Assembly (NCBI RefSeq): GCF_900110215.1
Contig: NZ_FOCX01000005.1
Location: 1-64,000, forward strand
Reading direction: 5' to 3'
DNA length: 64,000 nt
Origin: Halorientalis persicus
Lineage (GTDB): Archaea; Halobacteriota; Halobacteria; Halobacteriales; Haloarculaceae
The notes beneath the pieces are model-generated. The model was not told the DNA's origin, searched no databases, and was given only the letters and a program-made list of their open reading frames with translations. How positions within the stretch are numbered: position 1 is the first letter of the stretch; the number at the start of each line of letters is the position of its first letter. Positions 41,632 to 50,764 of the stretch are shown here, in pieces. A program made the position numbers and the translations under genes.

Positions 41632-42906
41632 ATGGAGTTAGACGATCATGCCGAGGACCTCGCCTCCGACCTCGGCGTCGACAAAGAGGAGGTCAAATCC
41701 GACCTTGAGAACCTGGTGAGCTACAGCGTGCCCGTCGACGAGGCCAAACAGAGCCTCCGCCGGAAGTACGGCGACGGCTCCACGGGCTCGACGGGCGCAC
41801 CCAGCGCCGTCGACGTGGCCGACGTGTCACCGGACGACTCGAACGTCACGGTGACGGCCCGCGTCCTCACCGTGGGGAAGCGCCCGATCAACTACCGCGG
41901 CGAGGACCACGTCATCTTCGAGGGCGAACTCGCCGACGAGACGGGGAAGATATCCTACACCGCGTGGGAGGACTTCGACCTCGAAGCCGGCGAAGTCGTC
42001 GAGATGGGCAACGCCGGCGTCCGCGAGTGGGAGGGCAACCCGGAACTGAACCTCGGGGAGAGTACGACCCTCTCCCGGGTCGACGAGGACGTCGCCGTCG
42101 AGTATCCGATCGGCGGCGACGCAGACCTCGCTGACCTCTCACCCGGCGACCGCGGTGTCAACGTCGACGTGCAGGTCGTCGAGTGCGAGCGAAAGACCAT
42201 CGACGGCCGCGACGGCGAGACGGAGATCCTCAGCGGGACGCTGGCCGACGAGAGCGCCCGCCTCCCCTTCACCGACTGGGAACCCCGACCGGAACTGGAA
42301 GCGGGAACCTCCGTCCGCCTCGAAAACGTCTACGTTCGCGAGTTCCGCGGCGTGCCCTCGGTGAACCTCTCGGAGTTCTCCCGCGCCGAGACGCTCTCCG
42401 GCGGCGTCGAGGCCCGGGACGACCCCGAACGGCTGCCGATCCGCGAGGCCGTCGAGCGCGGCGGGGCCTACGACGTGGAACTCGTGGGCAACGTCATCTC
42501 GATCCGCGACGGATCCGGCCTCATCGAGCGCTGTCCGGAGTGCGGTCGCGTCATCCAGAAGGGCCAGTGCCGGAGCCACGGCGCGGTCGAGGGCGAGGAC
42601 GACCTGCGGACCAAGGCTATCCTCGACGACGGCACGGGGACCGTGACCGTCGTCCTCGACGCGGAGCTGACTGCCGAGGTGTACGGCGGCGGTCTGGAGG
42701 ACGCGAAAGACCACGCTCGCGACGAGATGGACCAGTCCGTGGTTGCCGAGACCATCGCCGATAGCGTCGTCGGCCACGAGTACGCGGTGCGGGGATCGCT
42801 GTCGGTCGACGAGTACGGCGCGAACCTCGACGCGACCGCGTTCGCACAGAGCAACGACGACCCCGCCGAGCGTGCGCGTGACCTGCTCGCGGAGGTGGAC
42901 GGATGA
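41632..42906 (+). CDS. rpa1: Replication protein A, Rpa1-type single-stranded DNA-binding protein
   Basis: RPA coats single-stranded DNA in replication and repair. The 424-residue protein has three OB folds: about 62-150 (VTVTARVLTVGKRPI to WEGNPELNLG), about 165-260 (VDVQVVECERKTI to FRGVPSVNLSEF) and a C-terminal one from about 280. The last contains the zinc finger CPECGRVIQKGQCRSH (C301, C304, C313, H316). The downstream order rpap-rpe matches the rpa1 operon described in Haloferax volcanii. It ends overlapping the next gene by four bases. Confidence 0.93.
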   Translation: MELDDHAEDLASDLGVDKEEVKSDLENLVSYSVPVDEAKQSLRRKYGDGSTGSTGAPSAVDVADVSPDDSNVTVTARVLTVGKRPINYRGEDHVIFEGELADETGKISYTAWEDFDLEAGEVVEMGNAGVREWEGNPELNLGESTTLSRVDEDVAVEYPIGGDADLADLSPGDRGVNVDVQVVECERKTIDGRDGETEILSGTLADESARLPFTDWEPRPELEAGTSVRLENVYVREFRGVPSVNLSEFSRAETLSGGVEARDDPERLPIREAVERGGAYDVELVGNVISIRDGSGLIERCPECGRVIQKGQCRSHGAVEGEDDLRTKAILDDGTGTVTVVLDAELTAEVYGGGLEDAKDHARDEMDQSVVAETIADSVVGHEYAVRGSLSVDEYGANLDATAFAQSNDDPAERARDLLAEVDG

Positions 42907-44582
42907 GCGGTTCCGAGGACGACGCCGACCAGGGCGGCGCGGGCCGCCGCGAGGTCGCCTACCGCATCTTCGCCGCCGAGTACGACGACGCCGATTTCTC
43001 GTATTCCGAAAGCGACGAGGAGCGCGCCCCGAACTACGTGGTCACGCCCAGCGGCGCGCGCGTGAACCGCCTGTTCGTCGTCGGCGTCCTCACGGAAGTC
43101 GAACAGGTCAACGAAGACGTACTCCGTGCCCGGATCGTCGACCCGACGGGCGCGTTCGTGGCCTACGCCGGGCAGTACCAGCCCGACGAGATGGCCTTCC
43201 TCGACCGCGCGGAGCCGCCGACGTTCGTCGCGCTCACCGGCAAGGCCCGCACCTTCCAGCCCGACGACGCCGATACCGTCTACACCTCGGTCAGACCCGA
43301 GAGCATCAACGAGGTCGACGCCGAGACCCGCGACCGCTGGACCGTCGCCACCGCCGAACGGACGCTGGCCCGGATCGCCACGATGGCGGGCGCACTTTCC
43401 CGCGAGGAACGCGGCGACGACCTCAGTGACGCCCTGATCGAAAGCGGCGTCGACGAGGGGCTGGCTGCCGGGACCGCACTCGCACTGGAACACTACGGGA
43501 CGACGCCGACGTATCTCGACGCGCTCCGGGAGACCGCACTGGACGCCGCCCGCGTGGTCTCCGGCGACGTCGACGAAGTCGACGCGCTCACCGTCGATCC
43601 CGACGACCGGGGCAGTGTCACGGTCGCCGATCTCGATGGCCTGGAGATCTCGGCCGGTGGGGCGGCCGAACCGAGCGAGGGCGACGAACCCGACGCGGAG
43701 ACGGCGACCGCGACGGCCGAATCCGGCGGGACCGCGTCGACGAGCGACGACAGCGGATCGACCGAAACCGCCGAATCGGCGACTTCGGCGACCGACGCGT
43801 CCGAACCGGAGCCCGTCACCGGCGACGCCGGTACCGAGACGCCCGGCGTCGAGACCGACGAGGAACCGGTCGAATCCGTCGAGACCGAGGCAGAGACGGA
43901 CACCGAGTCCGTCGATGCCGAGTCCGAATCGGCGGAATCAACCGAGTCCGCTCCCGGTTCGACCGACGACGACATCGGCGATTTCGAACCCAGCGGCGGT
44001 GCTGGAGCCGACGACGAGGGGGTCGGCGACTTCGATCCCGGGGAGTTCGAACTCGACGAGGACGAACGCGAGGAGATCGAGGAGGAGTACGGTACGGACT
44101 TCTCGACCGGGACGGAGGTGAGCGAACCCGGCGAGGCCGACATCGAGACGCCCGATCCCGAACCGGACGAGGGGGAACCGACGGCCGAGTCCGAGCCGGT
44201 CGAACCGACCGGCGAGACAGCCACTGCCCCCGAGGACGCCGAATCCGAATCGGCCGAGGAACCCGCCGACGCCGCGACGGGGACGGCCACCGAGTCCGCG
44301 GAACCGGCTGCTTCGACCGAGCCGGCCGAGAGCGACGACACGGACGAGACGGCGGCCGAGGAAACCACCGACGAACCCGCCGAGGACGTGGATCTGGAAG
44401 ACGCTGTGATGGACGCGATGAACGAACTGGACGACGGCGACGGGGCCGACCGCGAGACGCTGATCGAGCAGGTCGCCGACCGGACGGGGGCCGACCCCGG
44501 TGCGGTCGCGGACGCCGTGCAGGACGCGCTGATGGACGGCCGCTGTTACGAGCCCGACGAGGCGACGCTCAAGCCGATCTGA
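42903..44582 (+). CDS. rpap1: RPA-associated protein (COG3390)
   Basis: Partner of Rpa1, needed for its function in Haloferax. The N-terminal 215 residues form the COG3390 domain with an OB-like core: REVAYRIFAAEYDDA, APNYVVTPSGARVNRLFVVG, RARIVDPTGAFVAYAGQYQP. A very long acidic Ser/Thr/Glu/Asp-rich region (about 225-495) is predicted to be disordered. The last 60 residues form a helical domain (DAVMDAMNELDDGDG to EATLKPI), likely a winged-helix module. Length 559. Linked to rpa1 by ATGA and to rpe by TGATG overlaps. Confidence 0.9.
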   Translation: MSGSEDDADQGGAGRREVAYRIFAAEYDDADFSYSESDEERAPNYVVTPSGARVNRLFVVGVLTEVEQVNEDVLRARIVDPTGAFVAYAGQYQPDEMAFLDRAEPPTFVALTGKARTFQPDDADTVYTSVRPESINEVDAETRDRWTVATAERTLARIATMAGALSREERGDDLSDALIESGVDEGLAAGTALALEHYGTTPTYLDALRETALDAARVVSGDVDEVDALTVDPDDRGSVTVADLDGLEISAGGAAEPSEGDEPDAETATATAESGGTASTSDDSGSTETAESATSATDASEPEPVTGDAGTETPGVETDEEPVESVETEAETDTESVDAESESAESTESAPGSTDDDIGDFEPSGGAGADDEGVGDFDPGEFELDEDEREEIEEEYGTDFSTGTEVSEPGEADIETPDPEPDEGEPTAESEPVEPTGETATAPEDAESESAEEPADAATGTATESAEPAASTEPAESDDTDETAAEETTDEPAEDVDLEDAVMDAMNELDDGDGADRETLIEQVADRTGADPGAVADAVQDALMDGRCYEPDEATLKPI

Positions 44583-45328
44583 TGGCGGTCGAACCGGTAC
44601 CCGGCGAGCCCGCCGCCGTTGCCGACCTGCCCGACGAGCGGGCGCTGGTAATCGCCGACTACCACGCCGGCCTCGAAGTCGGCCTGCGCTACGAGGGGGT
44701 GGAACTCCGGAGTCGCGCCGACGAGCGCCGCAGGACGGTGCTCGATTTGCTCGACCGGACCGACGCCGACCGACTCGTCGTCCTCGGTGACTTCGGCCAC
44801 GCCATCGGCGACCCCGGCGGCGAAGAACGCGAGGAGATCGAGGTCCTGCTGGACGCGCTCTCGGTGCCCGTCACGGTGGTCAAGGGCAACCACGACGGCG
44901 ACCTCGGGGGCCTGCTGGACGACCGGGATGGCGTCGCCCTCACGCCGGGCCACGGTGTCCGCATGGGGGGAGTCGGGTTCGTCCACGGTCACACGTGGCC
45001 GTCGCCGGACGTGCTGACCGCCGACGTGGTCTGTATGGGTCACGAACACCCGATGGTCCGGCTGGAGGACGAGGTCGGCGGCGCGCGGGCCGAGCGAGCG
45101 TGGTTGCGAGGATCGCTCGATCCCGCACCCTTCGAGGAATTTCACGATGCCGACCTCGCCATCGACGGCGAACTCGTCGTCTTCCCGTCGGTCAACGATC
45201 TGACGGGCGGCACCTGGATCAACGTCGCGGGCCAGGAGTTTCTCGCCCCCTTCCTGCCCGCAGGGCTGGACGGGGGGCAGGCCTACCTGCTGGACGGGAC
45301 GCGGCTGGGCGCGTATCGGCGGGTCTGA
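44582..45328 (+). CDS. rpe: Calcineurin-like phosphoesterase of the rpa1 operon
   Basis: A 248-residue metallophosphatase. Metal ligands appear in order: IADYHAG, VVLGDFGHAIGD, VKGNHDGDLGG, FVHGHTWPS and MGHEHPMV. The third member of the haloarchaeal rpa1 operon; the biochemical target is unknown, but the company of RPA suggests processing of DNA ends or nucleotides. The first base of ATG is the last base of the rpap1 stop. Confidence 0.92.
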   Translation: MAVEPVPGEPAAVADLPDERALVIADYHAGLEVGLRYEGVELRSRADERRRTVLDLLDRTDADRLVVLGDFGHAIGDPGGEEREEIEVLLDALSVPVTVVKGNHDGDLGGLLDDRDGVALTPGHGVRMGGVGFVHGHTWPSPDVLTADVVCMGHEHPMVRLEDEVGGARAERAWLRGSLDPAPFEEFHDADLAIDGELVVFPSVNDLTGGTWINVAGQEFLAPFLPAGLDGGQAYLLDGTRLGAYRRV

Positions 45329-45363
45329 GGGGCGACGGCGAGCCACGCATCAAAAAACGGTGT

Positions 45364-45370
45364 GCTTAAT
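45364..45370 (+). promoter_or_regulatory. TATA-like element of the Lhr helicase gene
   Basis: GCTTAAT is centred about 27 nt before ATG 45395, so lhr is transcribed on its own, not only as part of the rpa1 operon. Confidence 0.5.
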
Positions 45371-45394
45371 CGGCTGAGACCGCTAGGCCTGTCG

Positions 45395-48220
45395 ATGGCA
45401 GAGACGGGGTCGGCGGCGGCCTTCGCCGAACTCGGGTCGGCGGTCCGCGCGGCGCTCTCGGAGCGAGGCTTTTCCACACCGACGGAGCCACAGCGCCGCG
45501 CGATTCCACCGCTCGTGGCGGGCGACCACGGTCTCATCGTCGCCCCTACTGGTACCGGCAAGACCGAGACGGCGATGCTCCCGGTGTTCGACGCGCTCGA
45601 AGGCACGGACAACTTCGGCATCGGCGCGCTGTACGTGACGCCGTTGCGGGCGCTGAACCGCGATATGCGCGACCGGTTGGAGTGGTGGGGCGAGACGCTG
45701 GACCTCGACGTGGACGTGCGCCACGGCGACACCACCGATTACCAGCGCCAGAAGCAGGCCGAGAACCCGCCGGACGTGCTGGTGACGACGCCGGAGACGT
45801 TGCAGGCCATGCTCACTGGCGAGAAGCTACGGATCGCGCTGGCGGACGTGGATCACGTCGTGATCGACGAGGTGCACGAACTCGCGGCCTCGAAGCGCGG
45901 CGCGCAGTTGACGCTCGGCCTGGAGCGGTTGCGCGAGGTGTCCGGACCATTCCAGCGGATCGGCCTGTCCGCGACCGTCGGCGACCCCGGCGAGGTCGGG
46001 AAGTTCCTCACCGGCGACCGGGGCTGTACGGTCGTGGAAGTCGACGTGGGGAGCGAACTCGATATCGAGGTTCGGGAACCGCGAGTGACCGACGCCGACG
46101 AGCAGTTGGCCAGCGAGTTGATGACCGACGCCGACGTGGCGAGTCACGTCCGGGCCATCGACGAGATCGTGAGCGCCCACGAGTCGACGCTCGTGTTCGT
46201 CAACACCCGTCAGACCGCCGAGGCGCTGGGCTCGCGGTTCAAAGAGTTAGGGACCGACATCGAGGTCCACCACGGCTCGCTCTCGAAAGAGGCCCGGATC
46301 GAGGTCGAAGACCAGTTCAAGGCCGGCGAGCTGTCGGGCCTGCTCTGTACCTCCTCGATGGAACTGGGGATCGACGTGGGGAGCATCGACCACGTCGTCC
46401 AGTACCGGAGCCCGCGGCAGGTCTCGCGGCTCCTCCAGCGGATCGGGCGAGCGGGGCACAGCCGCGACGAGATCTCTTCGGGGACTGTGATCACGACCCG
46501 GCCGGACGACACCTTCGAGGCGCTGGCCATCGCCCGGCAGGCACGGGACGGCGACGTGGAGCCGGCGAACATCCACCACGGCAGTCTCGACACGGTCGCC
46601 AACCAGATCGCCGGCCTCGTCATGGACTTCGGCGAGCTCTCGGCGATGGAAGCCTTCGAGATCGTCACCCGCGCCTATCCGTTCCGGGATCTCTCTGCGG
46701 ACGAGTTCAAGGCCGTCGTCCGCGAGCTGGCCGAGAACCGCGTGGTCTGGCTGGAGGAGGGTGCCGACCGAATCGAGAAACGCCGTGGGACCTGGCAGTA
46801 TTTCTACCACAATCTCTCGATGATCCCCGACGAGGCGACCTTCGAGGTGAAAGACATGGCCAGCGGAAACCAGGTCGGGACCCTCGACGAGCGGTTCGTC
46901 GTGAACTTCGCCCAGCCCGGCGAGATCTTCATCCAGCGCGGCGAGATGTGGCGCATCACGGAGGTCGACGAGGAAGAGGAAGACGTCCTCGTCACACCCG
47001 TCGAGGACCCCGCCGGCGAGGTCCCCTCCTGGATCGGACAGGAGATTCCCGTCCCCCGTGACGTAGCCCAGGAGGTCGGTGAGATCCGCGCGGTCGGAGG
47101 CAGTCAACTCGACGGCGCGATCGGGACCGACGCCGTGGCGCGGGACCTCTCGCGCCGATATCCGGCGGACGAGTACACCGTCGGGGAAGCACTCGTCCAG
47201 CTGGACCGTCACGACGCACCGATCCCCTCGGGGGACCGCATCCTCGTCGAGTCTCACGGGCGCGAGGTCGTCCTGAACGCCCACTTCGGGCACACGATCA
47301 ACGAGACGCTCGGCCGGGTACTGTCGGCCCTGCTGGGCCAGCGCACCGGCTCGTCGGTCGGCATGGAGATCGACCCCTATCGGATCGAACTCGAAGTGCC
47401 CGGCGGGATCACCGTCAACGACGTGCTGGCGACGCTCCGGGAGACCGAGCCCGAACACGTCGCGGGGATCGTCGAGCTCTCCCTGAAAAACGCCGACGCG
47501 CTGAAGTTCAAACTCGCGCAGGTCGCGGCGAAGTTCGGCGCGCTCAAGAGCTACCAGCGCGGTTCCAGCGGCGGGTTCGGGAAACGGCGCCTGCTGGAAG
47601 CACTGGAGGACACGCCGATCTACGACGAGGCGCTTCGGGAGTTGCTCCACGAGGAGTTGGCCGTCGAGGGGGCCAGCGAGGTTCTTGCGGCGATCCAGTC
47701 TGGTGAGATCGAGATCGCGACCGTCGCCGAGCGCACGCCGGTCGGGCTGGGCGGGCGCTCGTCGGGCCAGGAGTTGCTCGCGCCCGAAAACGCCGACGCC
47801 AGCGTGATCCAGACGGTCAAAGAACGCATCCAGAACGACCGCGTCCTCCTGTTCTGCCTGCACTGCCAGGACTGGGAGACGAAACGGCAGGTCTCCCGGG
47901 TATCCGACCAGCCGACGTGTCCACACTGCGGGTCGACCCGCATCGCCGCGCTGAACCCCTGGGCCGACGAGGTGGTGTCGGCGGTCAAGCAACCGGAGAA
48001 AGACGACGAGCAGGAGAAACAGACCCAGCGGGCGTACAAAGCGGCGAATCTGGTCCAGAGCCACGGCAAGCAGGCGGTGATCGCACTGGCGGCCCGTGGG
48101 GTCGGTCCGCACAACGCCGCCCGGATCATCTCGAAACTCCGGGCGGACGAAAACGAGTTCTATCGGGACATCCTGGCCCAGGAACGCCAGTACGCGCGCA
48201 CCCAGTCGTTCTGGGATTGA
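45395..48220 (+). CDS. lhr: Lhr-type ATP-dependent DNA helicase
   Basis: Superfamily 2 3'-5' helicase linked to DNA repair. The 941-residue protein has Walker A APTGTGKTE (K56), DEVH (158-161), SATVGD, then the second RecA domain with VFVNTRQTAEALG and QRIGRAGHSRDEI. The winged-helix and Lhr-specific domains follow. Near the C-terminus CLHCQDWE and CPHCGSTRIAALNPW form a zinc ribbon, and the protein ends in a helix-rich KAANLVQSHGKQAVIALAARG region, as in archaeal Lhr-Core proteins. ATG 45395 is preferred over an open frame 11 codons upstream. Confidence 0.95.
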   Translation: MAETGSAAAFAELGSAVRAALSERGFSTPTEPQRRAIPPLVAGDHGLIVAPTGTGKTETAMLPVFDALEGTDNFGIGALYVTPLRALNRDMRDRLEWWGETLDLDVDVRHGDTTDYQRQKQAENPPDVLVTTPETLQAMLTGEKLRIALADVDHVVIDEVHELAASKRGAQLTLGLERLREVSGPFQRIGLSATVGDPGEVGKFLTGDRGCTVVEVDVGSELDIEVREPRVTDADEQLASELMTDADVASHVRAIDEIVSAHESTLVFVNTRQTAEALGSRFKELGTDIEVHHGSLSKEARIEVEDQFKAGELSGLLCTSSMELGIDVGSIDHVVQYRSPRQVSRLLQRIGRAGHSRDEISSGTVITTRPDDTFEALAIARQARDGDVEPANIHHGSLDTVANQIAGLVMDFGELSAMEAFEIVTRAYPFRDLSADEFKAVVRELAENRVVWLEEGADRIEKRRGTWQYFYHNLSMIPDEATFEVKDMASGNQVGTLDERFVVNFAQPGEIFIQRGEMWRITEVDEEEEDVLVTPVEDPAGEVPSWIGQEIPVPRDVAQEVGEIRAVGGSQLDGAIGTDAVARDLSRRYPADEYTVGEALVQLDRHDAPIPSGDRILVESHGREVVLNAHFGHTINETLGRVLSALLGQRTGSSVGMEIDPYRIELEVPGGITVNDVLATLRETEPEHVAGIVELSLKNADALKFKLAQVAAKFGALKSYQRGSSGGFGKRRLLEALEDTPIYDEALRELLHEELAVEGASEVLAAIQSGEIEIATVAERTPVGLGGRSSGQELLAPENADASVIQTVKERIQNDRVLLFCLHCQDWETKRQVSRVSDQPTCPHCGSTRIAALNPWADEVVSAVKQPEKDDEQEKQTQRAYKAANLVQSHGKQAVIALAARGVGPHNAARIISKLRADENEFYRDILAQERQYARTQSFWD

Positions 48221-48249
48221 TTTTTCCTGCTGGCAGCCAATCGACACAC

Positions 48250-48747
48250 ATGGACTTCGAGGTCGTGCAGGGAGACATCGCGGCACAGGAGGCAGACGCC
48301 CTCGTGAACGCGGCGAACACGGGGCTGCGGATGGGGTCGGGCGTCGCGGGCGCGCTCCGGCGGGCGGCCGGCGACGAACTGAACGACGAGGCCGTCTCGA
48401 AGGGGCCGGTCGATCTCGGTGGGGTGGCGACGACCGACGCATACGATCTGGACGCCGAGTACGTGATCCACGCGGCGGCGATGCCGGCCGGCGGGCAGGC
48501 GACGGCCGACTCGATCCGGGACGCGACCCGGAACACACTCGAAGAGGCAGACCTGCTGGACTGTGAGACGCTGGTGATCCCGGCGCTGGGGACGGGCGTC
48601 GCCGGCTTCTCGCTCCGACAGGGGGCCGAGATCATCTGCGAGGAGATCGCAGCGTTCGCGCCGTCCAGTCTGCGAGACGTGCGCGTCATCGCCTACAGCG
48701 ACGAGGACTACGAGACGATCCGGTCGGTCGCCGAGTCGGTCCGGTGA
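48250..48747 (+). CDS. Macro-domain protein
   Basis: A 165-residue single macro domain that binds or hydrolyses ADP-ribose derivatives. VVQGDIAAQEADALVNAANTGLRMGSGVAGAL is the signature with the distal-ribose loop, and LVIPALGTGVAGF the phosphate loop. The family includes ADP-ribosyl-protein hydrolases and Appr-1''-p phosphatases; which activity this has is not clear. It starts 29 bp after lhr in the same direction, consistent with a repair context. Confidence 0.93.
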   Translation: MDFEVVQGDIAAQEADALVNAANTGLRMGSGVAGALRRAAGDELNDEAVSKGPVDLGGVATTDAYDLDAEYVIHAAAMPAGGQATADSIRDATRNTLEEADLLDCETLVIPALGTGVAGFSLRQGAEIICEEIAAFAPSSLRDVRVIAYSDEDYETIRSVAESVR

Positions 48748-48816
48748 GGGCAGATCGGTACCGGCCGGCCGCAGTTCGCCAACAACGTCTTGACAGTCCC
48801 CCCGGTAGGAGGTGGC

Positions 48817-49401
48817 ATGGACAGACGGAGGGCACTCGTCACGGTCGGGAGCGCGCTCTCGCTCCCGCTGGCCGGGTGTGTCGTCGGGGGTGAACCGGTT
48901 GCGGGGACGACGGCGCTTTCGGGGCCGACGCGGACCACCGACGGCCCGGAGACGCACCTGGAGTACGCTCGTGACGGCGAGACGGTCGCGACGATGAGTC
49001 TGCTCGGGCGTGGATTCGATCCCGAAGACGGGGAGAGCCGATTCCGTCTGTCGGTATCGCACGACAGCGACCTCCGGGTCCAGCGGCTCCGGTACCGCCT
49101 CCACGCGCCGGCGGGTGATCTGGAGACGGCCGTGGACCTCTACCTGCAACGGCCGTCGGGTGACTCGTGGCCACCGATCACGTTCCACCAGGAGGACGGG
49201 CCATCGCGGACGCTGGTCGAACTCGACGACCTGGGCCGGCAGGGGATCGGGACGGTCACACTCGACTTCCTGGGCGACACTGCGGCGGAGGTAGATGGGT
49301 TCGACCTGACCGTCGACGCCCTGGCCACGTTCTCCGGGTTCGGCGTGGGGCAGTTCAGTGCGACGGGGACCTTCGAACACCGATTCGGGCAAAACGCCTG
49401 A
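48817..49401 (+). CDS. Twin-arginine lipoprotein of unknown function
   Basis: A 194-residue exported protein. MDRRRALVTVGSALSLPLAGC combines an arginine-rich n-region with a lipobox; it is preceded by a good ribosome-binding site TAGGAGG. The mature part is beta-rich without a recognised family (RLSVSHDSDLRVQRLRYRL, TVTLDFLGD). Likely a membrane-anchored extracellular protein. Confidence 0.78.
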   Translation: MDRRRALVTVGSALSLPLAGCVVGGEPVAGTTALSGPTRTTDGPETHLEYARDGETVATMSLLGRGFDPEDGESRFRLSVSHDSDLRVQRLRYRLHAPAGDLETAVDLYLQRPSGDSWPPITFHQEDGPSRTLVELDDLGRQGIGTVTLDFLGDTAAEVDGFDLTVDALATFSGFGVGQFSATGTFEHRFGQNA

Positions 49402-49426
49402 GTGGCCCGGGACCCCACTGCTGACG

Positions 49427-49675
49427 ATGGACGTTCCGGAGGACGCGCCCGTCGAGTGTCCGGTCTGTGAGACGGCCTACGATTCGGTATCGGTCCACGA
49501 GGGGGGTGTGATGGTCAACCTGCTCGACAACGACCGCTACCGGCGGGTCTGCTTCGAGCCGACGACTCACGACGGTCGCGCTGTGGTACGGTTCTACCAC
49601 CATACGCACGAACAGATCGAGACAGAGAACGGTAGCCACCGGGAGAGCGCGGCCGACTCAGAGCACGACGGCTGA
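49427..49675 (+). CDS. Small hypothetical protein with one CxxC
   Basis: An 82-residue acidic protein. CPVCETAYDSVSVHEGG is a half zinc-finger-like motif; a third cysteine follows in RRVCFEP and histidines in FYHHTHEQ, which could complete a metal site. No family recognised. Its 3' end overlaps the convergent hydrolase by 18 bp. Confidence 0.65.
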   Translation: MDVPEDAPVECPVCETAYDSVSVHEGGVMVNLLDNDRYRRVCFEPTTHDGRAVVRFYHHTHEQIETENGSHRESAADSEHDG

Positions 49676-50764
49676 GCGGATCGCCGACGCGACCGCACGC
49701 GGTCGCTCCTCCTCGACGAAGTGGCCCACGTCCTCGAAGGCGGTGACGTTACCCGAGAGTTGCGGGAGTTCTTCCTGCCAGCGCCCGAGTACCGAGGGTT
49801 TCCCGCAGGGGTCCCAGCGGCCGACGACCGCCCGGACGCCGATCTCCCGCCCGCGTGGCCCCCACGTCTTGCCGAGCGAGCGCCGGATGCGCTCGTAGAA
49901 GGGGCCGGTGTCGCGCGGCCCCAGGTCGGGATCCTCGTAGACGTTCCCGTGGCCCCAGTACGGCGTCTGTCGGACGAGTCGCTTGGAACTGCGGACGTTC
50001 ACTGGGTCGCGGAACTGCTGTCTGAAGACGCGATGGGCCGCCGGGTCCCGCGCGGGCGAGCGGCCGAGTCGTCGGGCCGCGGCGTAGCGCGCCCACCCCC
50101 CGTAGAGGCGGGCCGGGTGCATCGGCGACGCGTGAAAGAGGACGTACGCCGCCAGGTCGCCCCAGAGCGCGTCGGGGATCACGTCCGGCGTCCGCGCCCA
50201 GGGCAGCCAGCGAGCGGGGTAGTTCGTGTACGTCGGCCTGTCGGCCGGCATCGGCAGCACGGTGCTGTTACAGATCACGAGGTTCGAGACCAGATCCGGG
50301 TACTGGAGGAAGGCTCCGACGCCGATGGGGCCGCCCCAGTCGTGGACCACGAGCGTCACGTCGTCGAGATCCAGCGCCGGGACGAGGCTGGCGAGGTTCT
50401 CGGCGTGGTCCATACAGACCATCTCGTAGTCGGCCGTATCCGAGAGGCCGAATCCGACGTGGTCCATCGCGACGATCCGCACCGTTTCGGCGGTGTCGTT
50501 CAGCAGGTTCGTGATGACGTGCCGGTAGGTGTAGGACGATTCGGGGTTGCCGTGAACGAACACGACGGTGTGGTCCGGGTCGGTATCGTCGCTCCGGCCC
50601 GACTCGATGCGTCCGTCCCCGTGGACGCTGTCCCGGACGAACAGTCGCTTGCCCGTGTCACGACCCTCGGGAATCTCGAACCACGAGCCACAGCCGGTGG
50701 GGTAGTAGTCGGCCGGCACGTCCTCGACCGGCGTATCACCGGGCCGGTCGTACCAGACCGACAT
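49658..50764 (-). CDS. Alpha/beta-hydrolase, haloalkane dehalogenase-like
   Basis: A 368-residue enzyme. The oxyanion segment VVFVHGNPESSYTYRHVI and the nucleophile elbow VVHDWGGPIG with an aspartate in place of serine match haloalkane dehalogenase and epoxide hydrolase subfamilies. The histidine lies in VGHFVEEERP. An N-terminal 45-residue segment (GCGSWFEIPEGRDTG) resembles the same family. The true start is ATG 50764; the frame upstream runs through the reductase gene. It overlaps the aldo/keto reductase stop by ATGA. Confidence 0.85.
   Translation of the reverse strand: MSVWYDRPGDTPVEDVPADYYPTGCGSWFEIPEGRDTGKRLFVRDSVHGDGRIESGRSDDTDPDHTVVFVHGNPESSYTYRHVITNLLNDTAETVRIVAMDHVGFGLSDTADYEMVCMDHAENLASLVPALDLDDVTLVVHDWGGPIGVGAFLQYPDLVSNLVICNSTVLPMPADRPTYTNYPARWLPWARTPDVIPDALWGDLAAYVLFHASPMHPARLYGGWARYAAARRLGRSPARDPAAHRVFRQQFRDPVNVRSSKRLVRQTPYWGHGNVYEDPDLGPRDTGPFYERIRRSLGKTWGPRGREIGVRAVVGRWDPCGKPSVLGRWQEELPQLSGNVTAFEDVGHFVEEERPRAVASAIRSAVVL

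Noticed and set aside
43493-44368. Serine-rich 291-residue frame on the minus strand opposite rpap1
   Set aside because: It is the complement of the acidic low-complexity region (GAx codons read as TCx serine codons), not an independent gene.
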